From Bacteriovoracaceae bacterium (GTDB taxonomy: Bacteria > Bdellovibrionota > Bacteriovoracia > Bacteriovoracales > Bacteriovoracaceae), in assembly GCA_023701435.1 (NCBI GenBank), contig JAMPXB010000013.1, positions 26,172 through 90,171 on the forward strand: a stretch of DNA of 64,000 nucleotides. The letters run 5' to 3'. A model generated the notes under the pieces. The model ran no database searches, was not told the DNA's origin, and saw only the letters and a list, made by a program, of their open reading frames with translations. Positions 52,402 through 60,917 of the stretch are shown here, piece by piece (within the stretch, counting starts at the first letter, position 1; every line of letters starts with the position of its first letter). Made by a program: the position numbers and the translations under genes.

Positions 52402-52938
52402 ATGGAAACTCAATTACAGACTTGTTACTTCACTAAAAAAGGTCCCTCGCTTGTGACCTTGTTTGGTTATGCCACGAAGAGTGTGCCCGGCCTGGAAATC
52501 AATGGGCTCGGCAAATATGGCAAGGCGATCAAAGAAAAAATTATTTTTGTTACCCGTACTCGTGCTCTCCAGATTCCGCTCAAAAGGTTTGTCTTAAACG
52601 TGGAGATTAGTGATGACCTGGGTGATCTGGAGAGTTCCTCCGTTAAGTGGCTTGAGTATCCTTTGCTGCTTCATTACTGGTATCTGGCAGGACTCCTGCC
52701 CATCACCAAGTTGGATAATTGCCTGGCGGTGGGCTCTTTGACTCCCAGTGGAGTGGTAGAAGAGCCTCTGAATGATTTAGTGGTTAATCTTTGCGACCAC
52801 TATGACCTGCACCTGATTGCTTCCACTGGTGGCTTGGAAGGCCCTCGGGGGGTCATAGATGGAAAAGATCTATTTGGTTCCGTTACAAAGTTGGACTTTA
52901 AATGGAAAGAGTCTGTGCCAGCTTCTGGTATTGGATAA
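52402..52938 (+). CDS. Stand-alone ComM/ChlI N-terminal-like domain
   Basis: The 178-residue protein resembles only the first domain of ComM-type Mg-chelatase-like proteins: VPGLEINGLGKYGKAIKEKI, the IPLKRFVLNVEISD stretch, a leucine-rich EYPLLLHYWYLAGLLPI helix and the VGSLTPSGVV loop. In ComM this domain precedes a hexameric AAA helicase used in natural transformation. The ATPase is absent here, so this may be a partner or regulator. Its 3' end overlaps the convergent pfkA by 41 bp. Confidence 0.6.
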   Translation: METQLQTCYFTKKGPSLVTLFGYATKSVPGLEINGLGKYGKAIKEKIIFVTRTRALQIPLKRFVLNVEISDDLGDLESSSVKWLEYPLLLHYWYLAGLLPITKLDNCLAVGSLTPSGVVEEPLNDLVVNLCDHYDLHLIASTGGLEGPRGVIDGKDLFGSVTKLDFKWKESVPASGIG

Positions 52939-53872
52939 AGTTGTGATCTTCCTTGGTGGTACAGTTTTTCATATCTGTAAGGAGAACCTTTCCATTTTGT
53001 ACGACTGTGACCATGGGAAACTTTCCTTCCATCAGGGCCTCAACCGCCATATTGCCCATTTGGGAAGCGATAAAGCGGTCATCCGAACTCGGAGAACCAC
53101 CACGCTGAATGTGGCCCAGAATCGCAACGTGGGCATCCATATGATATTTTTCTTTTAGGACACGTTGGATTTCATAACTGCGGCCGGCAACCGGACCTTC
53201 GGCTACGATAATGATGGAGGATTCTTTGCCACGAGCAATCCCGCGTTGAATGTCATCCACCAGTTTTTGATGATTCACTTCTTCATGAGGAAGGAGAATA
53301 TTTTCAGCACCGGTACACACACCCACTTTCAGGGCGATTGCAGAAGAATTTCTGCCCATAACTTCCACCAGAAAAGTTCTGGCGTGAGAGTGAGCGGTGT
53401 CTCTGATTCTATCTACGGCTTCAATCGCCGTTTCGACTGCTGTATCAAAACCGATGGTGTATTCAGTGTTAGAAATATCGTTATCAATGGTTCCGGGAAT
53501 TCCGATCACTGGATAGTTATGCTCTTTCCACAAGGTCATGGCACCATTAAAGGAACCGTCTCCACCGATGACAATCAAGGCTTCGATGCCTTGAGCTTTA
53601 AGAAGCTCGATGCCCTTTTTTCTATATTCAGGCTTCATAAATTCAGGTGAGCGGGAAGTCTGCAAAATCGTCCCTCCACGCTGAATAATATTTCCCACAC
53701 TGGAGAGGCCCATGCTCTGAAATTCACCCCGTAAAAGGCCTGCAAAGCCGCGCTTGATACCAGTCACTTCCATCCCATGAAAATGAGCTGATCTCACGAT
53801 GGCGCGAATGGCGCAATTCATTCCGGGAGAGTCTCCACCTGAACACAGTAAACCAATATGAGTGAAAGCCAT
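52898..53872 (-). CDS. pfkA: ATP-dependent 6-phosphofructokinase
   Basis: The 324-residue protein phosphorylates fructose 6-phosphate in glycolysis. Motifs present are CSGGDSPGMN (ATP site), IGGDGSFNG, PGTIDND with the catalytic Asp, EVMGRNS and GHIQRGGSPSSDDR. The Gly after GGD in GGDGS matches ATP- rather than PPi-dependent enzymes. The gene is followed upstream on the same strand by gpmI with only 10 bp between, so glycolytic genes share an operon. The C-terminus overlaps the convergent ComM-N-like gene. Confidence 0.95.
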   Translation of the reverse strand: MAFTHIGLLCSGGDSPGMNCAIRAIVRSAHFHGMEVTGIKRGFAGLLRGEFQSMGLSSVGNIIQRGGTILQTSRSPEFMKPEYRKKGIELLKAQGIEALIVIGGDGSFNGAMTLWKEHNYPVIGIPGTIDNDISNTEYTIGFDTAVETAIEAVDRIRDTAHSHARTFLVEVMGRNSSAIALKVGVCTGAENILLPHEEVNHQKLVDDIQRGIARGKESSIIIVAEGPVAGRSYEIQRVLKEKYHMDAHVAILGHIQRGGSPSSDDRFIASQMGNMAVEALMEGKFPMVTVVQNGKVLLTDMKNCTTKEDHNFIQYQKLAQTLSI

Positions 53873-53882
53873 GGTATTTCCT

Positions 53883-55427
53883 TTAAACGAAAATCGGGTT
53901 GCCCGTAAAACTCTTGGGCTTAGGAATATTTAATATCTTTAAAACAGTTGGTGCAACATCTTTAAGGGCCAGGACTTTGCTGTCCTGATTAACCATGATG
54001 TTTTGATCCTTAAGCTTGGCATGGACAATGCAAAAAGGAACTTCTGAATCCGAGTGAGAAGTGTGCTGACCACCTTCTTCATAAACCATCTGATCAGCGT
54101 TGCCGTGATCAGCAGTGATGATCATAGTTACATTCTGTTCTTCACATTTTTTATAGAGCTTCTCTACACAGGCATCGAGAGTTTCAATAGCTTTAACCGC
54201 CGCTTCAAAATTACCGGTATGTCCAACCATGTCGGCGTTAGCAAAATTTACGAGATAGAAACTAAAAGACTTATCGTCCAAGGCCTTTAATAACTTGTCC
54301 GTTACTTCATAGGCGCTCATTTCTGGCTTCTGATCATATGTGGCCACATCACGCGGTGACTGCACCAAACATCGTTCTTCACCTGGGAATGGATTCTCTT
54401 CTCCACCGTTAAAGAAGTAAGTAACGTGAGCATACTTTTCAGTCTCGGCAATCTTGAATTGTTTTTTGCCCAAAGAGGAAATGTATTCTGCCAAGGTTCC
54501 TTTGAGTTTTTCTTTATCAAACAGAACCGGAAGATCAGGCAGCTCTTCCGCTACATAAGCGGTCATGCAGAGAAAATAGCCGGGGCGAACCGGTACCGGA
54601 AATTCACTGAACTTAGGATCATTCAAGGCCAAGGTAATTTGTCTTGCACGGTCCGGACGATAGTTAAAGAAGAACATGGCATCGCCATTTTTGATGGCGC
54701 CCTCTTCAGAGAAGAGTACAGGGGTGATGAACTCGTCAAAGATCCCTTTTTTGTATTCTTCCAGGATATAGTCCTGCGGTTTAAGTGAAGTCTTAAGACC
54801 CTGTCCGATCATCGTTTTATAGGCATGATTAATTTTCTCCCAGCGGCGATCTCGGTCCATACCGATGGAGCGTCCTTGCATACTGGCAAAAACAAAGCCT
54901 GAATGCTGGAGAATTTCTTTGGTGTAATGAACACCCTTATCTTTTGAGGTATCTCGTCCATCCATAAAAGCATGGAGATAAATGTCTAATTCAGGATGCT
55001 CTCGAAGAATTTTTAAAATTTCTTTTAAGTGATTAATATGAGCGTGGACTCCGCCGTCTGAAAGTAGCCCCATCAGGTGAAGTCGTTTGCTGCCGGCCTT
55101 CGCTTTTGCAATCATTTCTTTCAAGCGTGGCATGTCTTTTAACGTTTGTTTCTCGATCGCCTCATTAATGAGAACGAGATCCTGTCTCACTGGGCGGCCT
55201 GCACCCAAATTAAGATGTCCTACTTCCGAGTTTCCGGCAACACCCTTGGGAAGTCCCACTGCTTCGCCACCAGGTTGAATGGTGGTTAGCGGGTAGTGGG
55301 AAAACAAATGATCTAACGTTGGTTTATGAGCTGCCTTAATTGCATTTTTATTATCCAGTTGATTCATTCCATAGCCATCGAGAATGACTAGAAGAACTCT
55401 TGGACTTAGGCCTTGAATGGTTTGCAT
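53883..55427 (-). CDS. gpmI: 2,3-bisphosphoglycerate-independent phosphoglycerate mutase
   Basis: The 514-residue enzyme interconverts 3- and 2-phosphoglycerate using two Mn ions and a phosphoserine intermediate. It has LDGYGMN (metal Asp), VAGNSEVGHLNLGAGR with the catalytic Ser, DGRDTSKDKG, NYRPDRARQ and TADHGNADQM. The length is typical. It lies between rlmH (9 bp) and pfkA (10 bp) on one strand. Confidence 0.96.
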   Translation of the reverse strand: MQTIQGLSPRVLLVILDGYGMNQLDNKNAIKAAHKPTLDHLFSHYPLTTIQPGGEAVGLPKGVAGNSEVGHLNLGAGRPVRQDLVLINEAIEKQTLKDMPRLKEMIAKAKAGSKRLHLMGLLSDGGVHAHINHLKEILKILREHPELDIYLHAFMDGRDTSKDKGVHYTKEILQHSGFVFASMQGRSIGMDRDRRWEKINHAYKTMIGQGLKTSLKPQDYILEEYKKGIFDEFITPVLFSEEGAIKNGDAMFFFNYRPDRARQITLALNDPKFSEFPVPVRPGYFLCMTAYVAEELPDLPVLFDKEKLKGTLAEYISSLGKKQFKIAETEKYAHVTYFFNGGEENPFPGEERCLVQSPRDVATYDQKPEMSAYEVTDKLLKALDDKSFSFYLVNFANADMVGHTGNFEAAVKAIETLDACVEKLYKKCEEQNVTMIITADHGNADQMVYEEGGQHTSHSDSEVPFCIVHAKLKDQNIMVNQDSKVLALKDVAPTVLKILNIPKPKSFTGNPIFV

Positions 55428-55436
55428 GATATGCCC

Positions 55437-55898
55437 CTAGTTATGGTAAGGGTGTCCTGATCTAATCGTCTGGGCACGGTAGAGTTGTTCTACCAAAAGT
55501 ATTCTGGCCAACTTATGAGGGAAAGTCAGCTCTGAAAGAGAGATACGCTCCTGACAATTCTTCAATACTTCGTCGGAAAATCCTTCTGCTCCGGCAATAA
55601 CAAAGAAAACTTTTGCAGGGCGCTCGATCAGGGATTTGCTCCATTCAGCGAAGGCAACTGATGTGCTGCGTTTGCCCCATTCCGTCAAAGCGATCAGATG
55701 AGATCCGCCTCCTTGGGAGAGGTCGCGCACTTTTTTTAAAATAGCTTCGCCCTCAGCTTCTTTATTTTCAGCTGAGGCCTTAACTTCATGAATGACCAAT
55801 TCGGGATTGTTGATGCGTTTTAAGTAATCATGTTCGATTGCTTCAAGATGAGCATCTTTAAGTTTTCCAACAGTGATAAGATAAAGTTGTTTGGCCAA
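55437..55898 (-). CDS. rlmH: 23S rRNA (pseudouridine1915-N3) methyltransferase RlmH
   Basis: The 153-residue SPOUT methyltransferase modifies pseudouridine 1915 in 23S rRNA. Typical features are LYLITVGKLKD, the SAM-binding FVIAGAEGFSDEV and the C-terminal LLVEQLYRAQTIRSGHPYHN knot segment. It is of normal length. It sits just upstream of gpmI and 12 bp downstream of rsfS, a common ribosome-assembly neighbourhood. Confidence 0.94.
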   Translation of the reverse strand: MAKQLYLITVGKLKDAHLEAIEHDYLKRINNPELVIHEVKASAENKEAEGEAILKKVRDLSQGGGSHLIALTEWGKRSTSVAFAEWSKSLIERPAKVFFVIAGAEGFSDEVLKNCQERISLSELTFPHKLARILLVEQLYRAQTIRSGHPYHN

Positions 55899-55910
55899 TT
55901 TAAGGAACGC

Positions 55911-56378
55911 CTAGAAGAAGCCTTTAAGATCTGGCTTCTCAGCGCTGACCTGAGTTGGTTTAGCGAAGTAGAAATCTTCAGGAATTTTAACCTGAGGATT
56001 GCGGCCATAAACCATATCAAGATCATAAACATCACGGGCCGGTCCAATAAAGACGTGTACCATGACGTCGCCGGTATCAAGAAGAATCCAATCAGCTGAT
56101 TCATATCCTTCATAAGAAAGAATGTTTGAGCCCTGTTCTTTCAGATTAACCGCAACTTCATCAATCATGGCGCGCGCTTGAGTCGCGTTCTGTGCTGTTG
56201 CAATGATTGAGAAATCACAAAGAGAAGATGACTTTCTCATGTCAAAAATCTTTAAATTATCGCCCTTAAAGTTGGCCAGAATCCAGGCCGAAGCCATGGC
56301 GTGGTTCAAAGGAAACTCAAATGAAGGATTTGAGATGACCTTACTTACTTCAGCTTGGATATATTCATTTATTGCCAT
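55911..56378 (-). CDS. rsfS: Ribosome silencing factor RsfS
   Basis: The 155-residue protein has an N-terminal extension and the RsfS core: SSLCDFSIIATAQN, EGYESADWILLDTGDVMVHVF and a YDLDMVYG helix. RsfS binds L14 and blocks subunit joining in starvation. It overlaps the end of obg by 14 bp, so obg, rsfS and rlmH are co-translated. Confidence 0.92.
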   Translation of the reverse strand: MAINEYIQAEVSKVISNPSFEFPLNHAMASAWILANFKGDNLKIFDMRKSSSLCDFSIIATAQNATQARAMIDEVAVNLKEQGSNILSYEGYESADWILLDTGDVMVHVFIGPARDVYDLDMVYGRNPQVKIPEDFYFAKPTQVSAEKPDLKGFF

Positions 56379-57402
56379 GAGTTGCCTCTTTCTGTTCTTC
56401 TAAAATAGTTTCTTTGGTTTTTAACATAAGTTGCTTCAAGAGATCAATGTTGCGCCCTGAAACACCGGAGATAGGTAAAACCCGGCGGTCTAGTTGCTCT
56501 TCCATACTGGAGCGGAATTTTTCGATTTCCTCTTCAGTCATGGCATCGATCTTGGTTAAGCACACGATTTCTTTTTTATTTAATAAATCAGGATTGAATT
56601 TTTCCAGCTCGTTGCGAACCGTAATATAGGCTTCAATCGCTTCATATTCCTCGAGGAACATTGAGCAGTCGATCAGATGAACGAGAGCCGAAGTCCTTTC
56701 AATATGCTTTAAAAACTTAATTCCCAGGCCCTTACCGTCAGCCGCGCCTTCAATCAGTCCTGGAATATCAGTGACGACAATTGTCTTCTCGCCTAATTCC
56801 ACCACACCTAGATTCGGTTCCAGAGTCGTGAAAGGATAATCGGCCACTTTAGGTCGTGCGGCACTGATGGCGCTGATCAAAGTGGATTTACCAGCATTAG
56901 GTAAACCGATTAAAGCAATATCTGCCAGCAGCTTCAATTCCAGATGGACCGGAATAGCTGTTCCTGCTTCACCGTTTTGAGCAAAGCGTGGAGTTTGGTG
57001 AGTGGAAGATTTAAAGTGGGCATTGCCCTTCCCACCGCGACCGCCTTCAGCCGCTTTATATTTCTGACCGTGCTCTGTGATATCACAGAGTAGATCGCCA
57101 GTTTCTTTATGGTAAATAAGTGTTCCGACTGGAACTTTGAGAGTGAGATCGTTACCGCAAGCTCCCTGCATGTTGGAGCCTGCTCCATTCCCGCCAGCTT
57201 CTGCCCGGAAGGTTTTTAAACCTCGGAAGTGAAGGAGAGTATTAAGACCCTCGTCACCTTCGAAATAGATATGACCGCCATCGCCGCCATCTCCACCATC
57301 GGGTCCGCCCATAGGAACATATTTTTCACGTCTATACCCAACGAAGCCTTTGCCGCCTTCGCCAGAAATTACTTCAATGTCTACTTCATCTATAAATTTC
57401 AT
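56365..57402 (-). CDS. obg: GTPase Obg (CgtA)
   Basis: The 345-residue protein has the Obg glycine-rich N-domain (GGDGGDGGHIYFE). The G domain follows, with G1 GLPNAGKSTL, G3 DIPGLIEGA and G4 TKID. It assists 50S assembly and stress control. The C-terminal OCT extension is absent, as in many non-Bacillus enzymes. A terminator separates it from rpmA, so it may have its own promoter in 57403-57436. Confidence 0.95.
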   Translation of the reverse strand: MKFIDEVDIEVISGEGGKGFVGYRREKYVPMGGPDGGDGGDGGHIYFEGDEGLNTLLHFRGLKTFRAEAGGNGAGSNMQGACGNDLTLKVPVGTLIYHKETGDLLCDITEHGQKYKAAEGGRGGKGNAHFKSSTHQTPRFAQNGEAGTAIPVHLELKLLADIALIGLPNAGKSTLISAISAARPKVADYPFTTLEPNLGVVELGEKTIVVTDIPGLIEGAADGKGLGIKFLKHIERTSALVHLIDCSMFLEEYEAIEAYITVRNELEKFNPDLLNKKEIVCLTKIDAMTEEEIEKFRSSMEEQLDRRVLPISGVSGRNIDLLKQLMLKTKETILEEQKEATHGNK

Positions 57403-57436
57403 AAAACCAATTCCGCCTCACGGCCGTAAAATAAAA

Positions 57437-57465
57437 AAAGAGGGAGCTGTTTAGGCTCCCTCTTT
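57437..57465 (-). terminator. Terminator between rpmA and obg
   Basis: The 11-bp arms aaagagggagc and gctccctcttt are perfectly complementary. A T-run follows on the minus strand. It ends the rplU-rpmA transcript. Confidence 0.93.
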
Positions 57466-57489
57466 ATAATAAAGATCTTTAAAGATCAA

Positions 57490-57744
57490 TTAAGCTGGAA
57501 CAACAGAGATAGTTTTTGTGCTTTTGTTATAAAAGCCAAATTTAACTTTACCTGGGCACATAGCATAGATCGTGAAGTCACGACCCATTTTTACGTTTGC
57601 ACCTGGGTGAAATTTTGTGCCTTTCTGACGAACGATGATCATACCTGTTTCAACAAGCTCACCACCGAATTTTTTTACACCACGCATCTTTGGGTTAGAG
57701 TCACGACCGTTACTGGTACTACCACCCGATTTCTTATGTGCCAT
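57490..57744 (-). CDS. rpmA: 50S ribosomal protein bL27
   Basis: The 84-residue protein is typical of bL27: [20 protein letters not shown] at the N-terminus, then [18 protein letters not shown] and [10 protein letters not shown]. It binds near the tRNA site of the large subunit. It follows rplU by 33 bp, the usual rplU-rpmA order. The N-terminus is Ala after Met, so no Firmicute-type cleavage extension is present. Confidence 0.97.
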   Translation of the reverse strand: MAHKKSGGSTSNGRDSNPKMRGVKKFGGELVETGMIIVRQKGTKFHPGANVKMGRDFTIYAMCPGKVKFGFYNKSTKTISVVPA

Positions 57745-57777
57745 ATAATAGCTCTCCTAAACTTAAATTCTTATTAA

Positions 57778-58125
57778 TTACTTCTTAGCTTTTGCTTCAG
57801 CTTTAGTGACATTACCTTGGCCATCATTGATCTCAGTGATCAAAAGACCAGTGTAACACTGACGGTGACCGTTTTTACGACGAGAACCACCTGGCTTACG
57901 CTTAAGAACTAAAATCTTACGAGTGCGAGCCTGTCTAACAACTTTAGCTGTAACAGTAGCGCCGCCAACAACTGGAGCACCAACGATAGTTTTAGCACCA
58001 GAAACAAGTAGAACTTTATCAAAGCTAACAGTTGCACCAACTTCAGCTTCAATTCTTTCTACGTCAATAAGATCGCCAGCTGCTAGCTTGTACTGGTGTC
58101 CTTTGATTTCAACAACCGTATACAT
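57778..58125 (-). CDS. rplU: 50S ribosomal protein bL21
   Basis: The 115-residue protein begins MYTVVEIKGHQYKLAAGDLI. It has the RKPGGSRRKNGHRQCYTGL segment characteristic of bL21, and carries a short lysine-rich tail (KAEAKAKK). It is the first gene of a two-gene operon with rpmA. GAAGGAG precedes the start. Confidence 0.96.
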   Translation of the reverse strand: MYTVVEIKGHQYKLAAGDLIDVERIEAEVGATVSFDKVLLVSGAKTIVGAPVVGGATVTAKVVRQARTRKILVLKRKPGGSRRKNGHRQCYTGLLITEINDGQGNVTKAEAKAKK

Positions 58126-58207
58126 GAAAACTCCTTCAGAGAGATACCACCTGCCGGGGAGGACTGAGCCCTACTTTATTCCCTAGGTGAGTTAATTTGA
58201 GAGGTCA

Positions 58208-58236
58208 GTTGTAAGGGTAAAAGGTGGAAAAGTCAA
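58208..58236 (-). promoter_or_regulatory. rplU-rpmA promoter
   Basis: On the minus strand TTGACT (58231-58236) and TACAAC (58208-58213) are spaced by exactly 17 bp, a good vegetative promoter. Transcription would start about 75 bp upstream of rplU, leaving room for a leader. Confidence 0.65.
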
Positions 58237-58304
58237 TTCCTATGGCCCGGTGGGCCCATCTTGAATAAATACCTGTTTTTATAAGTTTTACTGATGCGAC
58301 AAGT

Positions 58305-59492
58305 CTAGAAAAAGGCCCTAATTGCCAGGCCGACATCGGTGGTAACCAGTTTTTGGGCGACATTATCCGTTTCGTCTCCTTTAGCGACGGGCGTGAAGCA
58401 GAAAGTTTCGGCTTCCATGTTATTGCCCATATCATAGGCCATCTTGGCGACGAGGTAAGTAAAGCCCGATTTAATGTCGATGACAATGGTTCCGCTCAGT
58501 TTTAAAAGCGGGTGAAGTTCGTAAACATTGGCGAGTGCCGCGAAATATTCGGTTGGCAGAAATCTTTCACCTAGATTGTTTAAACTGAGATAACGATTTC
58601 GTTTTTGATATCCGCCTTCGAAACGGACATGCCATAAGGTCGTGAGCTGTTGATCAAGTCCTAAGAGAAGGTCCCACAGATTGTTTGAAGGCTCACTCCC
58701 TGAGGTTTCCGACTGATAGAGAAGCTGGGTAAAAAGCAGGGCTTCGCTCGTTTGATAACTGATCTGACCACCCAGTTTGTAACGGTTTTGATCTTGTCCC
58801 ATGACATAATTGAATTGCAGGTCACTGCTATGTTGGTACTCGCCATTAAGCCAAAGGGTAATATCAATTTTCTCCTCATAGTCATTAATACTCTTATCTC
58901 CCAGAAGCAGGAACTGGAGGGTGTGAGTATCACTTGAAAAATAAGTATAAGAAAGACCGTCATTTCCTTGAGCGACCTGAGAAATGGAAGTCAGGGCGGT
59001 AGGTTGATTAAAAGGATTAATGGGATTGAAGATCTCACCCAGTCCATAATTGACGTACATTCGCCCAATCATAAAGCGTTGATTTTCAAATTCTCTCTCA
59101 TAATAAAACTTGTTAAGGATGGACTCGGTCTGCTCGTTTCCATCTTGTCTTATATACTGCATTTTAAACATGTCCCGCGCCACCAAGCGGTTAGGGAAAG
59201 TAAAAATTCTGGTCGCAAAGTAGGGAGGATTCGGATCATAAAGATCAGACTGACTATAGCGAAGGAACCAATTGGCCTCGAGGCGGGATTGGCCTTTTTC
59301 TAGTTTGCCATTCAAATTGCCATAGAGAAGATAGAAATTCTCATTGTTCCAATTTTGGAAAAGGTCTTCTTTGGCCTCAGAGTTATTGTTTGATTGGCGA
59401 AATTGTCCTTCCACATTGCCGGAGAATTCACTCTCGATAGCGAAAGAAAGAAGCGGCATCAAAGAGAGGACGAAGAAGGTTAGAAGGTTCAT
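58305..59492 (-). CDS. Outer-membrane beta-barrel protein of the export operon
   Basis: The 395-residue protein has a signal peptide ending SFA and aromatic strands throughout. It closes with IRAFF, a terminal Phe as in outer-membrane barrels. It resembles DUF1302-like or phosphate-porin-like barrels only loosely. The start overlaps the LolA-like stop by one base, so it belongs to the five-gene ABC operon. It may be the outer-membrane partner for whatever the transporter moves. Confidence 0.75.
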   Translation of the reverse strand: MNLLTFFVLSLMPLLSFAIESEFSGNVEGQFRQSNNNSEAKEDLFQNWNNENFYLLYGNLNGKLEKGQSRLEANWFLRYSQSDLYDPNPPYFATRIFTFPNRLVARDMFKMQYIRQDGNEQTESILNKFYYEREFENQRFMIGRMYVNYGLGEIFNPINPFNQPTALTSISQVAQGNDGLSYTYFSSDTHTLQFLLLGDKSINDYEEKIDITLWLNGEYQHSSDLQFNYVMGQDQNRYKLGGQISYQTSEALLFTQLLYQSETSGSEPSNNLWDLLLGLDQQLTTLWHVRFEGGYQKRNRYLSLNNLGERFLPTEYFAALANVYELHPLLKLSGTIVIDIKSGFTYLVAKMAYDMGNNMEAETFCFTPVAKGDETDNVAQKLVTTDVGLAIRAFF

Positions 59493-60235
59493 TAATTACC
59501 CGATAAATTCTTTTGGGAGAAGTGATCAGGTTTAAAACGGGTGTTAAATTTAACCGACTTATAATCAATCACCGTTTTTTTGCTTTTATTATCCTCGGGC
59601 GACATCTCCCAATGAGTGGGAATTTGATGGCCATCAAAAGTTTTAATATCACTAAAGGTCAGGGTCCTTCGCAGTTTTCCTTCCTTATCATAGTAGCGGT
59701 AGATGCGGGGAAGGCAGTCCTTTTTAGAAGCGTAAGTTACAATTTTGGGCCACATCACTTTGGAATTACTTTTGGCGGTATTTTCAATGACCTTATAGGT
59801 TTCACCACCCACGGTTTCATCGGCGCTAAATTGATGGGAATAGTCTTCGGACATTGAAGAAGCCTTCAGAATATCATCATTGGTAAAATCAGATCCCATC
59901 CAGCTTGCGAGCAACATGGAAGAGGAAACAGCTACTTTGCGCTTTAATTTGGGGAAGTAGTTCCACATATTGTTTTCAATCCGCAGAGTTCTGATGCCTT
60001 TTTCCTTGGCGGGAGCCTTGATAGTGGAGAGGGCCTGCTTTTTTCCTTCCACATCAGATTCAATCTCCAAAGTCCTGGTCCAGTTGGGGGTCTGGATTGT
60101 CATGACCATTTCTGAGCTGGAGCGCTCACCCCTCATCTCTTTTTCCGCATACTTTAGCCATTCGTCGGCATTGTTGACATTGGCGCCTAAGGCTACACAG
60201 AGAACAAAATCTTTTCGCAGTAATTTGTTAAACAT
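59492..60235 (-). CDS. LolA-like outer-membrane lipoprotein-sorting protein
   Basis: The 247-residue protein has an N-terminal export signal (KDFVLCVALGANVNNA, imperfect). The LolA-like fold of the 'outer membrane lipoprotein-sorting' family follows: EMVMTIQTPNWTRTLEIE, KGIRTLRIENNMWNYFPKLKR and WMGSDFTNDDILKASS. Such proteins carry lipids or lipoproteins across the periplasm. The start overlaps the ABC gene stop by 8 bp. It is sited between an ABC importer/exporter and a barrel, as expected for an inner-to-outer relay. Confidence 0.82.
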   Translation of the reverse strand: MFNKLLRKDFVLCVALGANVNNADEWLKYAEKEMRGERSSSEMVMTIQTPNWTRTLEIESDVEGKKQALSTIKAPAKEKGIRTLRIENNMWNYFPKLKRKVAVSSSMLLASWMGSDFTNDDILKASSMSEDYSHQFSADETVGGETYKVIENTAKSNSKVMWPKIVTYASKKDCLPRIYRYYDKEGKLRRTLTFSDIKTFDGHQIPTHWEMSPEDNKSKKTVIDYKSVKFNTRFKPDHFSQKNLSGN

Positions 60236-60917
60236 TATGTGTCCTTGTTTCCGTGATCTGACCGTCCTTAATATAAAGAACAGTTCTAACCTGATCAATC
60301 AGACGCTGATCATGAGTGGAAAAGATAAAAGTTAAGTTAAAGTCCTTATTTAATTTTAAAAAGAGTTCAATGATTTCCTGGGCAGTCTTGGAGTCAAGGT
60401 TGGCAGTTGGTTCATCGGCCAGAATCAATTGAGGCTTTCCGGCAATTGCCCGGGCAATGGAGACACGCTGTTGCTGACCGCCCGAGAGCTGTTTAGGAAA
60501 ACGGCGGCCCATATTCTCCAGACCGACTTGCTTTAAGGCCCAGTTGACTCGTTCTTTAATTTCATTTTTTTCGATGCCTTTTAGCTGCAGCGGGAGTTCA
60601 ATATTTTCTTCGGCGGTGAGAATAGGCAGCAACTGATAGTCCTGAAAGATAAAGCCCATGTAGTCCAGGCGGTGCTGCGTTCTTTCTTCCAATGACAGGG
60701 AAGTGATGTCACTGCCTCCATGCTTAAGCACTCCGCCCGTTGGTAATATCAGACCGGCAATCAGATTAAGCACCGTAGTTTTTCCTGAACCCGAAGGGCC
60801 CACGAGTGCCATGAATTCGCCCTCAGGGATACGCAAATTGACATTGCGGGCGCCATAAACTTTATTTTCTTCGGAAGCCTGATAGACCTTCTCTACATTG
60901 ATGAGTTCAAATTGCAT
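60228..60917 (-). CDS. MacB/LolD-type ABC transporter ATPase
   Basis: The 229-residue ATPase has Walker A GPSGSGKTT (40-48), the signature LSGGQQQRV and Walker B LILADEPT. This is the short-subunit type of LolD and MacB that partners FtsX-fold permeases. The start is ATG 60917 with CAGGAG upstream; the longer start at 60938 lies inside the preceding permease. Confidence 0.94.
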   Translation of the reverse strand: MQFELINVEKVYQASEENKVYGARNVNLRIPEGEFMALVGPSGSGKTTVLNLIAGLILPTGGVLKHGGSDITSLSLEERTQHRLDYMGFIFQDYQLLPILTAEENIELPLQLKGIEKNEIKERVNWALKQVGLENMGRRFPKQLSGGQQQRVSIARAIAGKPQLILADEPTANLDSKTAQEIIELFLKLNKDFNLTFIFSTHDQRLIDQVRTVLYIKDGQITETRTHNV

